Under the pieces are notes generated by a model, which had not been told where the DNA came from, ran no database searches, and was given only the letters and a program-made list of their open reading frames with translations. A stretch of 64,000 nt of DNA from Iamia majanohamensis (GTDB lineage Bacteria > Actinomycetota > Acidimicrobiia > Acidimicrobiales > Iamiaceae). Shown here piece after piece: positions 51,890-61,584 of this stretch (its first letter is position 1; each line of letters opens with the position of its first letter). The stretch covers positions 3,596,001 through 3,660,000 of the forward strand of contig NZ_CP116942.1 in the NCBI RefSeq assembly GCF_028532485.1. The letters run 5' to 3'. Both the position numbers and the translations under genes were made by a program.

Positions 51890-54124
51890 CTACCGGGTGC
51901 CGACGAGCTCGCGGTCGCCGGCGGGAGGCCCCCCGACGGCTCCGTCGGACCCGTCGCCGCCGTCCTCGTCGAGCGCCTCGATGAGGTGCTCGCCCTCGAC
52001 GTCGAGGTCGGGGAGGACCCGGTCGAGCCAGCCGGGCAGGGCCCAGGCGCGGTCGCCGAAGAGGGCCATGGTGGCGGGCACGATGACCATGCGCACGACC
52101 GTCGCGTCGAGCAGCACGGCCACCGAGAAGCCGATGCCCATCATCTTGACCGTGGGGTCCACGTCGAGGGCGAAGCTGGCGAAGACGCTGATCATGATGA
52201 GCGCCGCCGCGGTGATGACCCGCGCCGAGCTGGTCAGCCCGGAGATGACGCTCGCCCGGGCCTGGCCCGTGCGGACGTAGTCCTCCCGGATGCGGCTGAG
52301 GATGAAGACCTCGTAGTCCATCGAGAGCCCGAAGAGCACGGCGAACATGAGGATGGGGAGGAAGCTGATGATCGGCACCGGCTCCTGCAGGCCGACCAGG
52401 GCCTGCAGCCAACCCCACTGGAAGATGGCGACGAGCACGCCGAAGCTGGCCCCGATGCTGAGCAGGATGGCGATGGCCGCCTTCACCGGCACCAGCAGCG
52501 AGCGGAACACCACGAGCAGCAGGACCATGGTGAGGCCGATCACCAGCCCCATGAACACCGGCAGGGCCTCGGACAGCTTGTCCGAGACGTCGATGAGCAG
52601 CGCGGTGGGGCCGGCGACCGATGCCTCGGCCCCGGTCGCGCCCTCGACGTCGGGGAGGACGTCGTCGCGCAGGTGGTGGACCAGCTCGGAGGTCTCGGCC
52701 GATGACGGCGCGGTCGTGGGGATGACCCCGACGATGGCGGTGTCGCCGGCGGCGTTGGGCTGGGCGGGGGTGACCAGCTGCACGCCCGGGTCCTCGGCCA
52801 CCGCGGCCGACAGCTGGGCGGTCGCGGCGTCGGGGTCGGCCGCGTCGGTCAGGTCGACGACCATCGTGAGGGGCCCGTTGAACCCGGGCCCGAAGCCCTC
52901 GGCCAGCAGGTCGTAGGCCTGGCGCGCGGTGGTGTCGGGGGGCTGGGACCCGGCGTCGGGCATGCCCAGGCGCATGGACAGCATCGGGAGGGCGAGGACC
53001 GCCATGAACGCCAGTCCCCCGGCGAGGGCGAGGCCGGGCCGGGCGACGACGCGGCGGGCCCAGCGGGCGCTGAGGGTGTGGTGGGACTCCGCCGCGGACC
53101 CGGTGCGGGCCCGGCCGATGCGCCAGCGGTCGATGTTGCGGCCGGCGAAGCCGAGCAGGGCGGGGAGCAGCGTCACCGCGATGGCGACGGCGATGAGCAC
53201 GGTCACCGCCGCGGCCAGGCCCATGACGGTGAGGAACGGGATGCCGACGACGGCGAGGCCGGCGAGGGCGATCACCACGGTCATGCCGGCGAACACGACG
53301 GCGCCGCCGGCGGTGGCGTTGGCCCGGGCCGCGGCCTCCTCCACCGTGTGCCCCTCGGCCAGGTCCTGGCGGTGGCGGGTGACGATGAAGAGGGCGTAGT
53401 CGATGCCCACGGCGAGGCCGATCATGGTGGCGAGGATGGGCGCGGTCGACGAGAGGTCGGTGAAGCCGGCGACGAGGGTGACGCCGCTGAGGCCGACGCC
53501 GACGCCGATCAGGGCGCTGGCCAGGGGCAGGCCCATGGCCACCAGGGAGCCGAACGAGATCAGCAGCACGACCACGGCCACGGCGAGGCCGATGAGCTCG
53601 GAGGTGTGGCCGGGCTCCTCGTGGGGCCCGACCTCCCCGCCCAGCTCGACCTGGAGGGCGGGGGACGTGCGGGCCGACGCGACCTCCTCCAGGGCGGCGG
53701 CCGCCTCCTCCGGCACCTCGTTGGCCGGCGTGGCGTAGCCGACCTCGGCGAAGGCGACCAGGCCCTCGGGCGAGACCGTGCCCGTGGCGAAGGGGTCGCT
53801 CACGGTCACCACCTCGGGCGCGTCGGCCACCTCGTCCAGGGTGTCCTCCACCTGGGCCTGCAGGCCGGGGTCGCTCAGCGGGGTGTCGTCGGTCGAGGCG
53901 AACACCAGCCGGGCCGAGGAGCCCGAGGCCTCGGGGAAGCGCTCCTCCAGGAGGTCCACGGCCTCCTGGGACTCGGTGCCGGGGATGGAGAAGGCGTCGC
54001 TGGTGGCGCCGCCGAAGGCGCCGGAGAGGGCGCCCACGGCGAGCAGCAGGGTCAGCCACGCGGCCAGCACCCACCGGCGCCGGCGGACGGACCAGTGGCC
54101 CAGGCGGTACAGGATCTTCGACAT
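51890..54124 (-). CDS. MMPL-family (RND-like) transporter
   Basis: A 744-residue protein with two repeats of one helix, a large external domain (about 45-200 and 390-540) and five or six helices. Diagnostic segments are MIGLAVGIDYALFIVTRHR and LFGLSMDYEVFILSRIRE, where GxDYxLF and MDYEVF carry the proton-relay Asp/Tyr pairs. The acidic C-terminal 50 residues are cytoplasmic. MMPLs export lipids, peptides or drugs in actinobacteria. It is divergent from a two-component system, which may control it. Confidence 0.9.
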   Translation of the reverse strand: MSKILYRLGHWSVRRRRWVLAAWLTLLLAVGALSGAFGGATSDAFSIPGTESQEAVDLLEERFPEASGSSARLVFASTDDTPLSDPGLQAQVEDTLDEVADAPEVVTVSDPFATGTVSPEGLVAFAEVGYATPANEVPEEAAAALEEVASARTSPALQVELGGEVGPHEEPGHTSELIGLAVAVVVLLISFGSLVAMGLPLASALIGVGVGLSGVTLVAGFTDLSSTAPILATMIGLAVGIDYALFIVTRHRQDLAEGHTVEEAAARANATAGGAVVFAGMTVVIALAGLAVVGIPFLTVMGLAAAVTVLIAVAIAVTLLPALLGFAGRNIDRWRIGRARTGSAAESHHTLSARWARRVVARPGLALAGGLAFMAVLALPMLSMRLGMPDAGSQPPDTTARQAYDLLAEGFGPGFNGPLTMVVDLTDAADPDAATAQLSAAVAEDPGVQLVTPAQPNAAGDTAIVGVIPTTAPSSAETSELVHHLRDDVLPDVEGATGAEASVAGPTALLIDVSDKLSEALPVFMGLVIGLTMVLLLVVFRSLLVPVKAAIAILLSIGASFGVLVAIFQWGWLQALVGLQEPVPIISFLPILMFAVLFGLSMDYEVFILSRIREDYVRTGQARASVISGLTSSARVITAAALIMISVFASFALDVDPTVKMMGIGFSVAVLLDATVVRMVIVPATMALFGDRAWALPGWLDRVLPDLDVEGEHLIEALDEDGGDGSDGAVGGPPAGDRELVGTR

Positions 54125-54269
54125 CGCTCGCTCCTCGTCGGTCGGCACTGTGGCCGTCGACCTGATGGAGCCGCCCGAACCTTGGGGGAACCTGGGAACC
54201 GCCTGGCCCGGGCCGTAGAGACGGCTCGAGGGACGTGGCATCCGCCACCCGCCGTGCGACCATGCGCCG

Positions 54270-54974
54270 GTGACATCGCTGCCCGAGCCGACCGGACGAC
54301 GGATCCTCGTCGCCGACGACGAGGGCTCGCTGCGCGACCTGGTGAGCACGGCCCTCGAGTTCGTGGGCCACGAGGTGCACCTCGCCGTCGACGGCACGGA
54401 GGCCCTCGCCCTGGCGTCGTCGGTCGCCCCCGACCTCATCGTGCTCGACGTCAACATGCCCGGCGTCGACGGCGTCGAGGTGTGCCGCCGCCTGCGCGCC
54501 GACGGCGACACCACGCCGGTCGTCTTCCTGACGGCCAAGGACGCGCCGAGCGACGTGGTCGCCGGGCTGGCGGCCGGCGGCGACGACCACCTGGCCAAGC
54601 CGTTCAACCTCCAGGTGCTCATCGCCCGCATCGACGCCGTGCTCCGCCGCAGCGACGCCGCCGGCACCGGGCCCGGGGACCCCCGCCACCTCACCTTCGC
54701 CGACATCGAGATGGACGACGCCGCCCACCGCGTGGCGCGGGCGGGGCGACCGGTCGACCTGGCCCCCACCGAGTTCCGCCTGCTCCGGTACCTGCTGCTC
54801 AACCCCGACATCGTCCTCAGCAAGGCCCAGATCGCCGAGCACATCTGGCAGTACGACTTCGGCGGCGACCCGAACGTGGTGGAGACCTACGTCTCCTACC
54901 TGCGCAAGAAGCTGGGCGAGCCCCGGGTCATCCAGACGGTGCGGGGCGTCGGGTACGTGCTGCGGGAGGGCTGA
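54270..54974 (+). CDS. OmpR-family response regulator
   Basis: A 234-residue regulator. The receiver has DDE (16-18), phospho-acceptor Asp60 in LIVLDVNMPG, Thr in FLTAKD and Lys in LAKPF. The winged-helix output domain (about 140-234) ends in VRGVGYVLREG. GTG start. The stop overlaps the kinase start (TGATG), so the two are a coupled operon. Its likely targets include its own promoter or the divergent MMPL gene. Confidence 0.95.
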   Translation: MTSLPEPTGRRILVADDEGSLRDLVSTALEFVGHEVHLAVDGTEALALASSVAPDLIVLDVNMPGVDGVEVCRRLRADGDTTPVVFLTAKDAPSDVVAGLAAGGDDHLAKPFNLQVLIARIDAVLRRSDAAGTGPGDPRHLTFADIEMDDAAHRVARAGRPVDLAPTEFRLLRYLLLNPDIVLSKAQIAEHIWQYDFGGDPNVVETYVSYLRKKLGEPRVIQTVRGVGYVLREG

Positions 54975-56398
54975 TGCGCCGCCCCCACGCCCCGCGCCTG
55001 CCCAACCGGTGGCGCATCACCGGCTGGATCGTGGTGTCGGTGCTCGCCGTCACCTTCCTGGTCGGCATCGTGGCCGTGGCCCAGGTGGAGGGGCGCTTCA
55101 CCGAGCAGGTCGACGGGGAGCTGCGCGCCCAGACCCGCGGGCTCACGACCGCGCTCGACGTGATCGACCCCGCCGACCTCGAGCGGCTGGCCGAGTCCTC
55201 GCCCGGCGGGGTCGGCGACACCACCTACGGGATCACCGTCGTCGACGCGTCCGGCGACGTGCTGTCGATCCCGTCGGGTCCGGCCGACGAGCCCGACCCC
55301 CCCATCGACACGTCCCCGGAGGCCATCGGCGCGCTGCGGAGCCAGGCCGGCGCGCCCTTCGACCTCCGGAGCGCCGACGGCTCGGTCACCTACCGGGCGA
55401 TGTCGGCCCCGCTGGAGGACGGGGGCCTGGCCGTGGTCACCCGGTCGCTGCGGCAGCGCGACGAGGCGATCACGGCGGTCGTCGGCACCCTGGCCGTCGC
55501 CGGGGCCGTCGCCGCCGTGCTCATCAGCCTCATCGTCGCCGTCGTCTCCAGCCTCGTCACCCGGCCCCTCGACGCCATGATCGACGCCGCCGAGGCGATC
55601 GGCGAGGGCGACCTGTCGTCGCGGGTCCCGACCACGGGCGTGGAGGACGTGGCCCGGCTGGCCACCGCCCTCAACCAGATGCTCGACCGCCTGGAGCAGG
55701 CGTTCTCGGCGAGGGAGGCCTCCGAGGACGCCCTGCGGCGCTTCGTGGCCGACGCCTCCCACGAGCTGCGGACCCCCCTCGCCGCCGTCCTCGGCTACGC
55801 CGAGCTGCACCAGGCCGGCATGGCGGGCGACCCGGCCGCCGTCGACCGGTCGATGGCACGCATCCGGGCCGAGGGCGAGCGCATGCGCCTCATCGTGGAG
55901 GAGCTGCTGACCCTGGCCCGCCTCGACGAGGGCCGGCCCATGGAGCACCTGCCGGTCGACCTCGCCGACCTGGCCCGCCTCGCCGTCGACGACGCCCGCG
56001 CCATCGAGCCCGACCGGCCCCTGGCCCTCGACGTCCCGGACGGGAGCGTCACCACCCCCGGCGACGCCATGTCGCTGCGCCAGGCCGTCGACAACCTGCT
56101 CGCCAACGCCCGGGCCCACACGCCGGAGGGCACCCCCGTGCGGGTCACCGTCCGGCGCCGGGACGGGCGGGCGCAGCTGGTGGTGCGCGACGAGGGCCCG
56201 GGGATGGGCCCCGAGGAGGCTGCCCACGTCTTCGACCGCTTCTACCGCTCCGACGCCTCCCGCACCCGCCCGGGCGGCTCGGGCCTGGGCCTGGCGATCG
56301 TCGCCGCCATCGCCCACGCCCACGAGGGCACGGCGACGGTGGCCTCCGCCCCCGGCGAGGGCTCCACCTTCACCCTCGCCCTCCCCACCGACGGCTGA
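54974..56398 (+). CDS. Sensor histidine kinase
   Basis: A 474-residue kinase. Helix 1 (about 14-36) and helix 2 (about 168-195) enclose an external sensor of about 130 residues. A HAMP linker (about 196-248) and an H-box SHELRTPL with His263 follow. The N-box NLLANARAHTPEG, G1 DEGPGMG and G2 GGSGLGLAIV are intact. It is the partner of the upstream regulator. The signal is unknown. This kinase is complete, unlike the H-to-D protein at 38.0-38.7 kb. Confidence 0.95.
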   Translation: MRRPHAPRLPNRWRITGWIVVSVLAVTFLVGIVAVAQVEGRFTEQVDGELRAQTRGLTTALDVIDPADLERLAESSPGGVGDTTYGITVVDASGDVLSIPSGPADEPDPPIDTSPEAIGALRSQAGAPFDLRSADGSVTYRAMSAPLEDGGLAVVTRSLRQRDEAITAVVGTLAVAGAVAAVLISLIVAVVSSLVTRPLDAMIDAAEAIGEGDLSSRVPTTGVEDVARLATALNQMLDRLEQAFSAREASEDALRRFVADASHELRTPLAAVLGYAELHQAGMAGDPAAVDRSMARIRAEGERMRLIVEELLTLARLDEGRPMEHLPVDLADLARLAVDDARAIEPDRPLALDVPDGSVTTPGDAMSLRQAVDNLLANARAHTPEGTPVRVTVRRRDGRAQLVVRDEGPGMGPEEAAHVFDRFYRSDASRTRPGGSGLGLAIVAAIAHAHEGTATVASAPGEGSTFTLALPTDG

Positions 56399-56513
56399 CC
56401 GCCCGGCGGCAGCCACCGACGCCTGTGCTCGCCCGGTGGATGCGTCGCGAGACGGCGACCTCGCGGGGACCGGGGGGTGCTGTCCGGAGCTGGAGCGGTC
56501 GGCCCCCGGGGAC

Positions 56514-56963
56514 TCACCCCGCCGTGGAGGGCCAGCCGGCGTCGACCATGTCAGGCAGTCCGCCGCCGTCGAGCACCTCGAGGCCGGCCTCCCGCATCCG
56601 CTCGGCCGCGGCGGCCGAGCGGTTGCCGGTCCGGCAGTAGACGACGTACTCGACGTCGGTGGGGAGCTCGGCGATGGCGTCGTCGAACGACGGGTCCTGG
56701 ACGTCGATCAGCCGAGCGTCGGCCACGTGGCCGTCGGCGTACTCCTCGGGGGTGCGGACGTCGATGACGGTGCGCTCCTCCTCCAGGGCGACCTCGGCGG
56801 CCTCCTGGCCCGGCGCGGCGCCCGCGGCGGTCGTGGTGTCGGTGGCCCCTCCGGTGCTGCCCTCGTCCGCATCGCTGCAGGCCGTGACGAGGGCCAGGCC
56901 GACCACGGCCAGGACGGCGAGGAGCACGGATCGGCGGCGGTCGAGAGGTCGCGTGGGTCGCAC
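56514..56963 (-). CDS. Rhodanese-domain lipoprotein
   Basis: A 149-residue secreted lipoprotein. The N-terminus ends in LVTAC with Cys29 lipidated, followed by a Gly/Thr/Ala linker. The rhodanese domain (about 60-149) has VIDVRTPEEYADGHVADA and the active loop YCRTGNRS with catalytic Cys110. It may transfer sulfur or sense oxidation outside the cell. The GTG at 56963 with GAAGGTGG upstream is preferred over a start 93 bp earlier. Convergent with the kinase gene. Confidence 0.85.
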   Translation of the reverse strand: MRPTRPLDRRRSVLLAVLAVVGLALVTACSDADEGSTGGATDTTTAAGAAPGQEAAEVALEEERTVIDVRTPEEYADGHVADARLIDVQDPSFDDAIAELPTDVEYVVYCRTGNRSAAAAERMREAGLEVLDGGGLPDMVDAGWPSTAG

Positions 56964-57458
56964 GGTCCACCTTCGGGGCTGGGGCAGCGCTCGTCGCCCA
57001 CAGGTGGGCGACCGGCGTAGTCGCGGGCTGGCAGAGGCGTCCAGCATGGCGGGCACGACACCCCCCCTGGCGAGGGTAGGGGGCCGAGCGGACCGCCGAG
57101 GGGTCGGGGACGAGACGGGCCGCCTTGCTGGCTGGCGGGATCAGTAGCGACGAAGCGACCCGATCGATGTGCGTCACGACGCTGCCACCCGGCGCCGCGG
57201 GGCGGGAGCGGCCGGGAGGGGCACGGTCAGCTCTCGGCGTTCCGGGAAGGGGCCTCGTCGGCGAGCGTCCGCAGGTTGTCTGCACCGACGTCCAGCCCGA
57301 CGGTCTCGATGAGCACCCCCCTCGGCGGAGCGCTGAACGGCTTGGGCTAGGTCGTCGAAGGGGTCGTCCGCTACCTCCAAACACCCAGGCCAAGGGTCCC
57401 GGTCCGGACAGTCCGCTGGCTCGGACGCGCCGCGTACGGGGCAGACCTCCGAGGCCAG
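56964..57458. other. Intergenic region at the edge of the low-bias segment
   Basis: No convincing gene in 495 bp. The open frames here are antisense to the next gene or lack recognisable residues. Base composition becomes less extreme from about 57.3 kb. The promoter of the 1124-residue gene should be in its right part. No repeat or palindrome stands out. Confidence 0.5.
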
Positions 57459-60400
57459 ATGAAGCGGGACGACTTCGCTGTGATCTTCTCCAGCCGGGAC
57501 CCAACCCGCGACGGTGGTGCTCCACGCTTCGATGCCCCTAACTTCAAGGGAGTGGCAGAGACCGACAAGCAGCGTTCGCAGGACCTGCGGGATGCCGACG
57601 ATGCGGGGCTTGTTCAACTCCCGCTCTCCGAACTCACTCGCCGTTTGCCATCGGCCCCTGTGTTGCCCCCGCTCCAAAACCCGGCGGTCCTGCCATTGTC
57701 CGCGCTCGAGCCCGAAGTATTCGAGCGCCTCGTCGCCGAAATGATTAGCCGTCGCGACAACCGAGGGGTGCAGTTTTACGGACGGCGGGGACAGGCTCAA
57801 TTCGGTCTTGATGTCGTCGAGACCGAGGTGAGCAAGGAGCGCGCTGTGTACCAGGTGCGCCGTTACGAAGTGTTTGCAGCGGCGGACCTTCGCAATGCGG
57901 TGGCCGACTACGCCGGGCCGCCGCACTCACAATCTCCTGACAAGGCGGGGACTCGGCCGTTCTCCCCCAAACGCTTCGTGGTCGTGACGTCTGCGGGCAT
58001 CGACCGAGACACTGCGACCGTCGAAGCCCTAGCGCGCCTGCAGGACGAGTACGAGGGCGACCTGACGATTGAGGCATGGGGGGCCGAGCGCTTGAGCCGC
58101 GACCTCCGCGATGCCCCTCGTCTCGTCTTCGCAGTATTCGGACCAGAGTGGGCGCGGGCGTTCTGCGGCTTCACCCCGTCGCCGACACCCACACCCGCTC
58201 CTAGCCCCTACGGGCTCGTGGCGCCGCCGACCGAGGTCCTCGGACTCAATGCGATGTTGGGTGACGCCGAGAGCAGCGCGAGCGAGGATCCAGGCCGATC
58301 GATCAGGATCGTGGGAACTGTTGCAGGTGAGCTGGCCAAGGCAGGGTTCCCAGTACACGCCGAAGAGATGCGACTCCGTCAGGCAGACCTGGCAGCCGCC
58401 CATAGATTGCTGCCGCAGGCCTTCGACATCCGCTTCAAAGTGGGGATACGGCGAGTAGTACGACGTTCCGAGTACGCCATCGGCAAGCTGCGCCAAGACG
58501 TGGAAGCGACAGCGGGCGCAGTAGACGAGATCGCAGTGGCGAAGGCATCGGTGCTCGGCGCCATCGCCGACTGGTACGAGGGGCCGAGCGACCTTTCCAC
58601 GGTCGTTCTGCATCTTGAGACGATCGGTGCGGCCAGCTCCGAGGCGGATCCAGATCCTGCCCTGGCGGTCCTGTGCTGCCTCGTTCTCGAACAGACGCCA
58701 CTCGACGGCTATGACGCCGACGCCACGGGGGATGAGGCTGCCGACGCAGTGCTGCTCGCCCGATTGCAGACGCTGGCCGAGGGGTTGAGCAGCGTCGACC
58801 CCGTTCTACGTGCACGGCTTCGCTGCGCCGTCGTCGACGCACGCCTAGGCGGGGCGTCCACACCCGAGACCGTCGAAGAGATGTACGGGCCGATAGTGGC
58901 TGATGCCGCCGCCGGTCGGCTGCTCCATGCGAAGGGCCTGTGTCTCGCCCGAGCGGCTCGACAGCATGCCCGCCACGGCTCGGACGACCGGGCCGAGTCC
59001 CTTTGGCGCCAGGCGGTTCTGGCGAGCAGCGAGGACGGGTACTACGGCGATGCTCAAGGAGCACTGCTATGCGTCCAACGGGTTCGATGGGAAGCTGCTG
59101 ACGTCGCTGCCGTCGCAGGAATAGAAGTCGGCGGCATGCCGAACTCCCGCACCATCCTTGAGGGGCCGCACGACCACATCCGCGACACCTTGGCCAGGCT
59201 CCACGATGGACGGCTCCCAGATGCATTCGGCGATTCTCGGCGAGCTCTGCACGAGGCCTCCGTTGCCGGGATCCTCGTCAGGGAAGATCAGGCCAGGAAG
59301 TTGTTCGCCGAGGTGCTGGTGGCATCAGATCAGCCCCAGGAGGCCGTGCGCCACCTGGCGCTCGCCGGGACCGGCAAGAGAGCAGAAGCTGTGGCTCGAG
59401 GCGCCCCGAGGCTGGCTGAAGTGCTAGATCTGCTGACCGATGATCGGCGCAGCGTTCGCGCCGCTGCCATTCGGGTAGTGGGAGCTCAGGCGAAACTCGT
59501 CACTGATCGTGACGTGCCGATCGTTGTCGGGCAATTGGTCGAACAAGCCGAGGGGGTTTGGACGAGTCGGTGGATCGACCCTCATCCCGAACATGAAGCA
59601 CTGAAGGCCCTTGCGGCGTTCGGCGGCCATATCCCGTCCTCGGCCGTGGACGACATCATCGCCATGGCCGAACCGGGAGCTGATCAGGAGACACGCGTCG
59701 ACGATGAAGTCGGTGCCGTGCTCGTTCAGACCTTCTGGGCGGTCGAAGACCGTCGGGACGATCTGGCGCAGATGATCGGACGAATGCTGGCCCGCCCAAC
59801 GGCCCCCACGCGGCTGTGGGGACTGGTCGCAGGTATCCCCGAACTGGCTCGCGCCCCCCTGCTCCCCATCGTTCGGGAGCGGGCACACCTGGGAGTCAAG
59901 GACGCGCTTGAGGTCTTGCTCAGCTGGGATGACCTCGAGGCCACAGCGGACGCAGCGCGCCATGTGCGACGTCGAGCCGGCGCTCTACTTCGCGAGGAGG
60001 TCGGTGTCGAACGACCGATGCAGTGGATCGGGACCGCCGAAGGGGAGGCCGCGTCTGGCCTTGTCGATCTGGCTCGGTCGGTCAGGGCACCAAACACAGA
60101 CAACGAATTGCTTCCCGATGACCGGCCCCCCGACGACGTCGACCGGGTGGCCGCCGGACCGATCCGGGAGCTCGTCAACGCTGTCGCAGGGCACCTAGTC
60201 GCGATGGCCGATGACGAACATCGCGGAGCGGACGCGCGAGCACAGTGCTTGCGAGCGCTTCGGGCACTGGTGCCGGTCCTCGCTCCGAGCACAGCCGGCC
60301 AGATCGTCGAGCCACTCGTGGCCCTGCATTCAGACCCGCGCCTCACGGCCGATGACGATCTCATCCTTGGAATGGACGTTCCCCTTAGCCGCTTTCGCAT

Positions 60401-60833
60401 GAATGGCGGGGGCCGAAACCTTGCCCCGCTTGCCCTTGCGGTGGCAGCAGAGGCATGGGATCAATGGCGCGACGACGACGAAAGCGCAGCATCGGCGGCC
60501 GCCCCGATCGCAGTAGCCGCAGCGTCGCTGCTGTACAGCCAAGATGATCAACACCGGCGCCTCGGAGCGTCGGCTCTAGCCGCTGTGGCGGTCAACTCGG
60601 ACAAGGGCTATTTCCATGCCTTGCTGTTGCACCCAGACGAGCATGTCCGAGCTATCGGAGTTGGGCGCGCGCCGCTTCCACTAGTCCCCGTTGAAGCCAT
60701 GGCGGGAGATCGTTCCCCCGTCGTTCGGCGCCGCCTTGCACAGCGACACTCAGAGCTCACCGGTGACGTCCAGATCCGCCTCCAATCTGATGTCGATGCC
60801 AGCGTCCGCTGGGCAGCAACACGACGCGCTTGA
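57459..60833 (+). CDS. Large Mrr-like nuclease/helical-repeat protein, putative defence gene
   Basis: A 1124-residue protein. Residues about 82-215 resemble a PD-(D/E)xK restriction endonuclease of the Mrr type: LEPEVFERLVAEM, then GRRGQAQFGLDVVE with the Asp, and VYQVRRYE where the usual QxK lysine is Arg. VVVTSAGI and FAVFGPEWAR close the fold. About 280-640 is helical, TPR-like; about 650-1120 looks like HEAT repeats (DDRRSVRAAAIRVVG, DRSPVVRRRLAQRHSELTG). No Walker A is present, so it is not a STAND NTPase. The ATG at 57459 is plausible, but starts nearer 57650 are possible. Codon use is looser than neighbours. Confidence 0.65.
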   Translation: MKRDDFAVIFSSRDPTRDGGAPRFDAPNFKGVAETDKQRSQDLRDADDAGLVQLPLSELTRRLPSAPVLPPLQNPAVLPLSALEPEVFERLVAEMISRRDNRGVQFYGRRGQAQFGLDVVETEVSKERAVYQVRRYEVFAAADLRNAVADYAGPPHSQSPDKAGTRPFSPKRFVVVTSAGIDRDTATVEALARLQDEYEGDLTIEAWGAERLSRDLRDAPRLVFAVFGPEWARAFCGFTPSPTPTPAPSPYGLVAPPTEVLGLNAMLGDAESSASEDPGRSIRIVGTVAGELAKAGFPVHAEEMRLRQADLAAAHRLLPQAFDIRFKVGIRRVVRRSEYAIGKLRQDVEATAGAVDEIAVAKASVLGAIADWYEGPSDLSTVVLHLETIGAASSEADPDPALAVLCCLVLEQTPLDGYDADATGDEAADAVLLARLQTLAEGLSSVDPVLRARLRCAVVDARLGGASTPETVEEMYGPIVADAAAGRLLHAKGLCLARAARQHARHGSDDRAESLWRQAVLASSEDGYYGDAQGALLCVQRVRWEAADVAAVAGIEVGGMPNSRTILEGPHDHIRDTLARLHDGRLPDAFGDSRRALHEASVAGILVREDQARKLFAEVLVASDQPQEAVRHLALAGTGKRAEAVARGAPRLAEVLDLLTDDRRSVRAAAIRVVGAQAKLVTDRDVPIVVGQLVEQAEGVWTSRWIDPHPEHEALKALAAFGGHIPSSAVDDIIAMAEPGADQETRVDDEVGAVLVQTFWAVEDRRDDLAQMIGRMLARPTAPTRLWGLVAGIPELARAPLLPIVRERAHLGVKDALEVLLSWDDLEATADAARHVRRRAGALLREEVGVERPMQWIGTAEGEAASGLVDLARSVRAPNTDNELLPDDRPPDDVDRVAAGPIRELVNAVAGHLVAMADDEHRGADARAQCLRALRALVPVLAPSTAGQIVEPLVALHSDPRLTADDDLILGMDVPLSRFRMNGGGRNLAPLALAVAAEAWDQWRDDDESAASAAAPIAVAAASLLYSQDDQHRRLGASALAAVAVNSDKGYFHALLLHPDEHVRAIGVGRAPLPLVPVEAMAGDRSPVVRRRLAQRHSELTGDVQIRLQSDVDASVRWAATRRA

Positions 60834-61283
60834 GCAGCCCGAGGATCGCTCTCGAAACCTCGCCGCCCAAACAGACTGTCGGCTGTCCTTGCGGACGTAA
60901 CGCCAGATCTGCCCCCATGGTTGCCCTCATGAACTCGGTGCGGCAGAGGGATCCGGGCCGGAACGGCTTCCAGTCCAACTCCTACACGGCAACGCCCTGG
61001 GGGCATCAGTCCCCCAGCTGAACGTGCTACGCCCGATTCCTAACCCGCGGATCGTAGGCGCGAGCTACGGCGCAGCACCTCGCCCATCGCGTCCCTGGCG
61101 GCGATCGCTGACCTTGACGAGCCTCCCGGCACGAGGAACGAGTCCAAGCGCCGAGCCCGGTGGGGAGACCAGCAAACGCAAGCCCGGTGGCACCAATGTG
61201 GCACAAGCGGCGCAACACGGGACGGTTCAGAGCGATACGGGCTGTCACCAGGCGGGACGGCCGACCCTCGCACGAGAACGACG
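60834..61283. other. Intergenic region before the tRNA remnant
   Basis: About 450 bp with no supported gene; short frames on both strands lack family features. It may hold the old chromosomal flank of the integration site. The terminator for the tRNA-like element begins at its right edge. Confidence 0.5.
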
Positions 61284-61322
61284 AAACCCCTGGCCAGGGC
61301 GCAGATGCGCTCTCACCAGGGG
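61284..61322 (-). terminator. Rho-independent terminator downstream of the tRNA-like remnant
   Basis: On the minus strand CCCCTGG/CCAGGGG arms (61287-61293 and 61316-61322) enclose a loop that itself contains GCGCAGATGCGC. The stem is followed by TTTCGTCGTTC. A similar 3' half (CTGACCAGGGGCTTT) occurs on the minus strand at 61417-61431 on the other side of the tRNA-like element. Confidence 0.65.
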
Positions 61323-61333
61323 CTCGCTCTGAG

Positions 61334-61393
61334 CACCCCCAACGGGATTCGAACCCGTGCCGCCACCTTGAGAGGGTGGTGATCTGAGGGGGC
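61334..61393 (-). pseudogene. Truncated tRNA-Glu(CTC), probable attachment site
   Basis: Read on the minus strand, the anticodon stem-loop CCACC-CTCTCAA-GGTGG (61379-61363) has anticodon CTC at 61372-61370. The T arm is ACGGG-TTCGAAT-CCCGT and the 3' acceptor half is TGGGGGT plus discriminator G61334. The 5' side has GCCCCC at 61393-61388, able to pair with the acceptor, but only seven bases join it to the anticodon stem, so the D arm is missing. It lies 192 bp from an integrase start. The intact tRNA is expected outside the window. Confidence 0.7.
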
Positions 61394-61584
61394 ATCCGCC
61401 GGGCCACCATGAGCGCAAAGCCCCTGGTCAGCCTGCCTGCCGACGGCACCGGCGGTTGACCCTGGAAGCCCCCAGGGACACAATCGGGACACATTCCTGC
61501 TCGAAGCCCGCAGGGCGTCGCCGAGACGACGCACGAGAGCTTCCTCACCCCAGAAGGGCCTAGTGCCCGCGGAGAGGAAGCCTC

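Noticed and set aside
1-57000. Insertion sequences or transposases
   Set aside because: No transposase family or terminal inverted repeat with target duplication was recognised anywhere in the window.
57174-57926. Minus-strand 250-residue frame as a separate gene
   Set aside because: It is antisense to the start of the large nuclease-repeat gene and shows no recognisable domain.
59352-59400. AGTGKRAEA-like sequence (LAGTGKRAEAV) as a Walker A motif in the 1124-residue protein
   Set aside because: It lacks the GxxxxGK(S/T) spacing and has no Walker B partner downstream.
61334-61393. Functional tRNA-Glu gene
   Set aside because: The D arm is missing and the spacing between acceptor and anticodon stems is only seven bases, too short for a normal tRNA.
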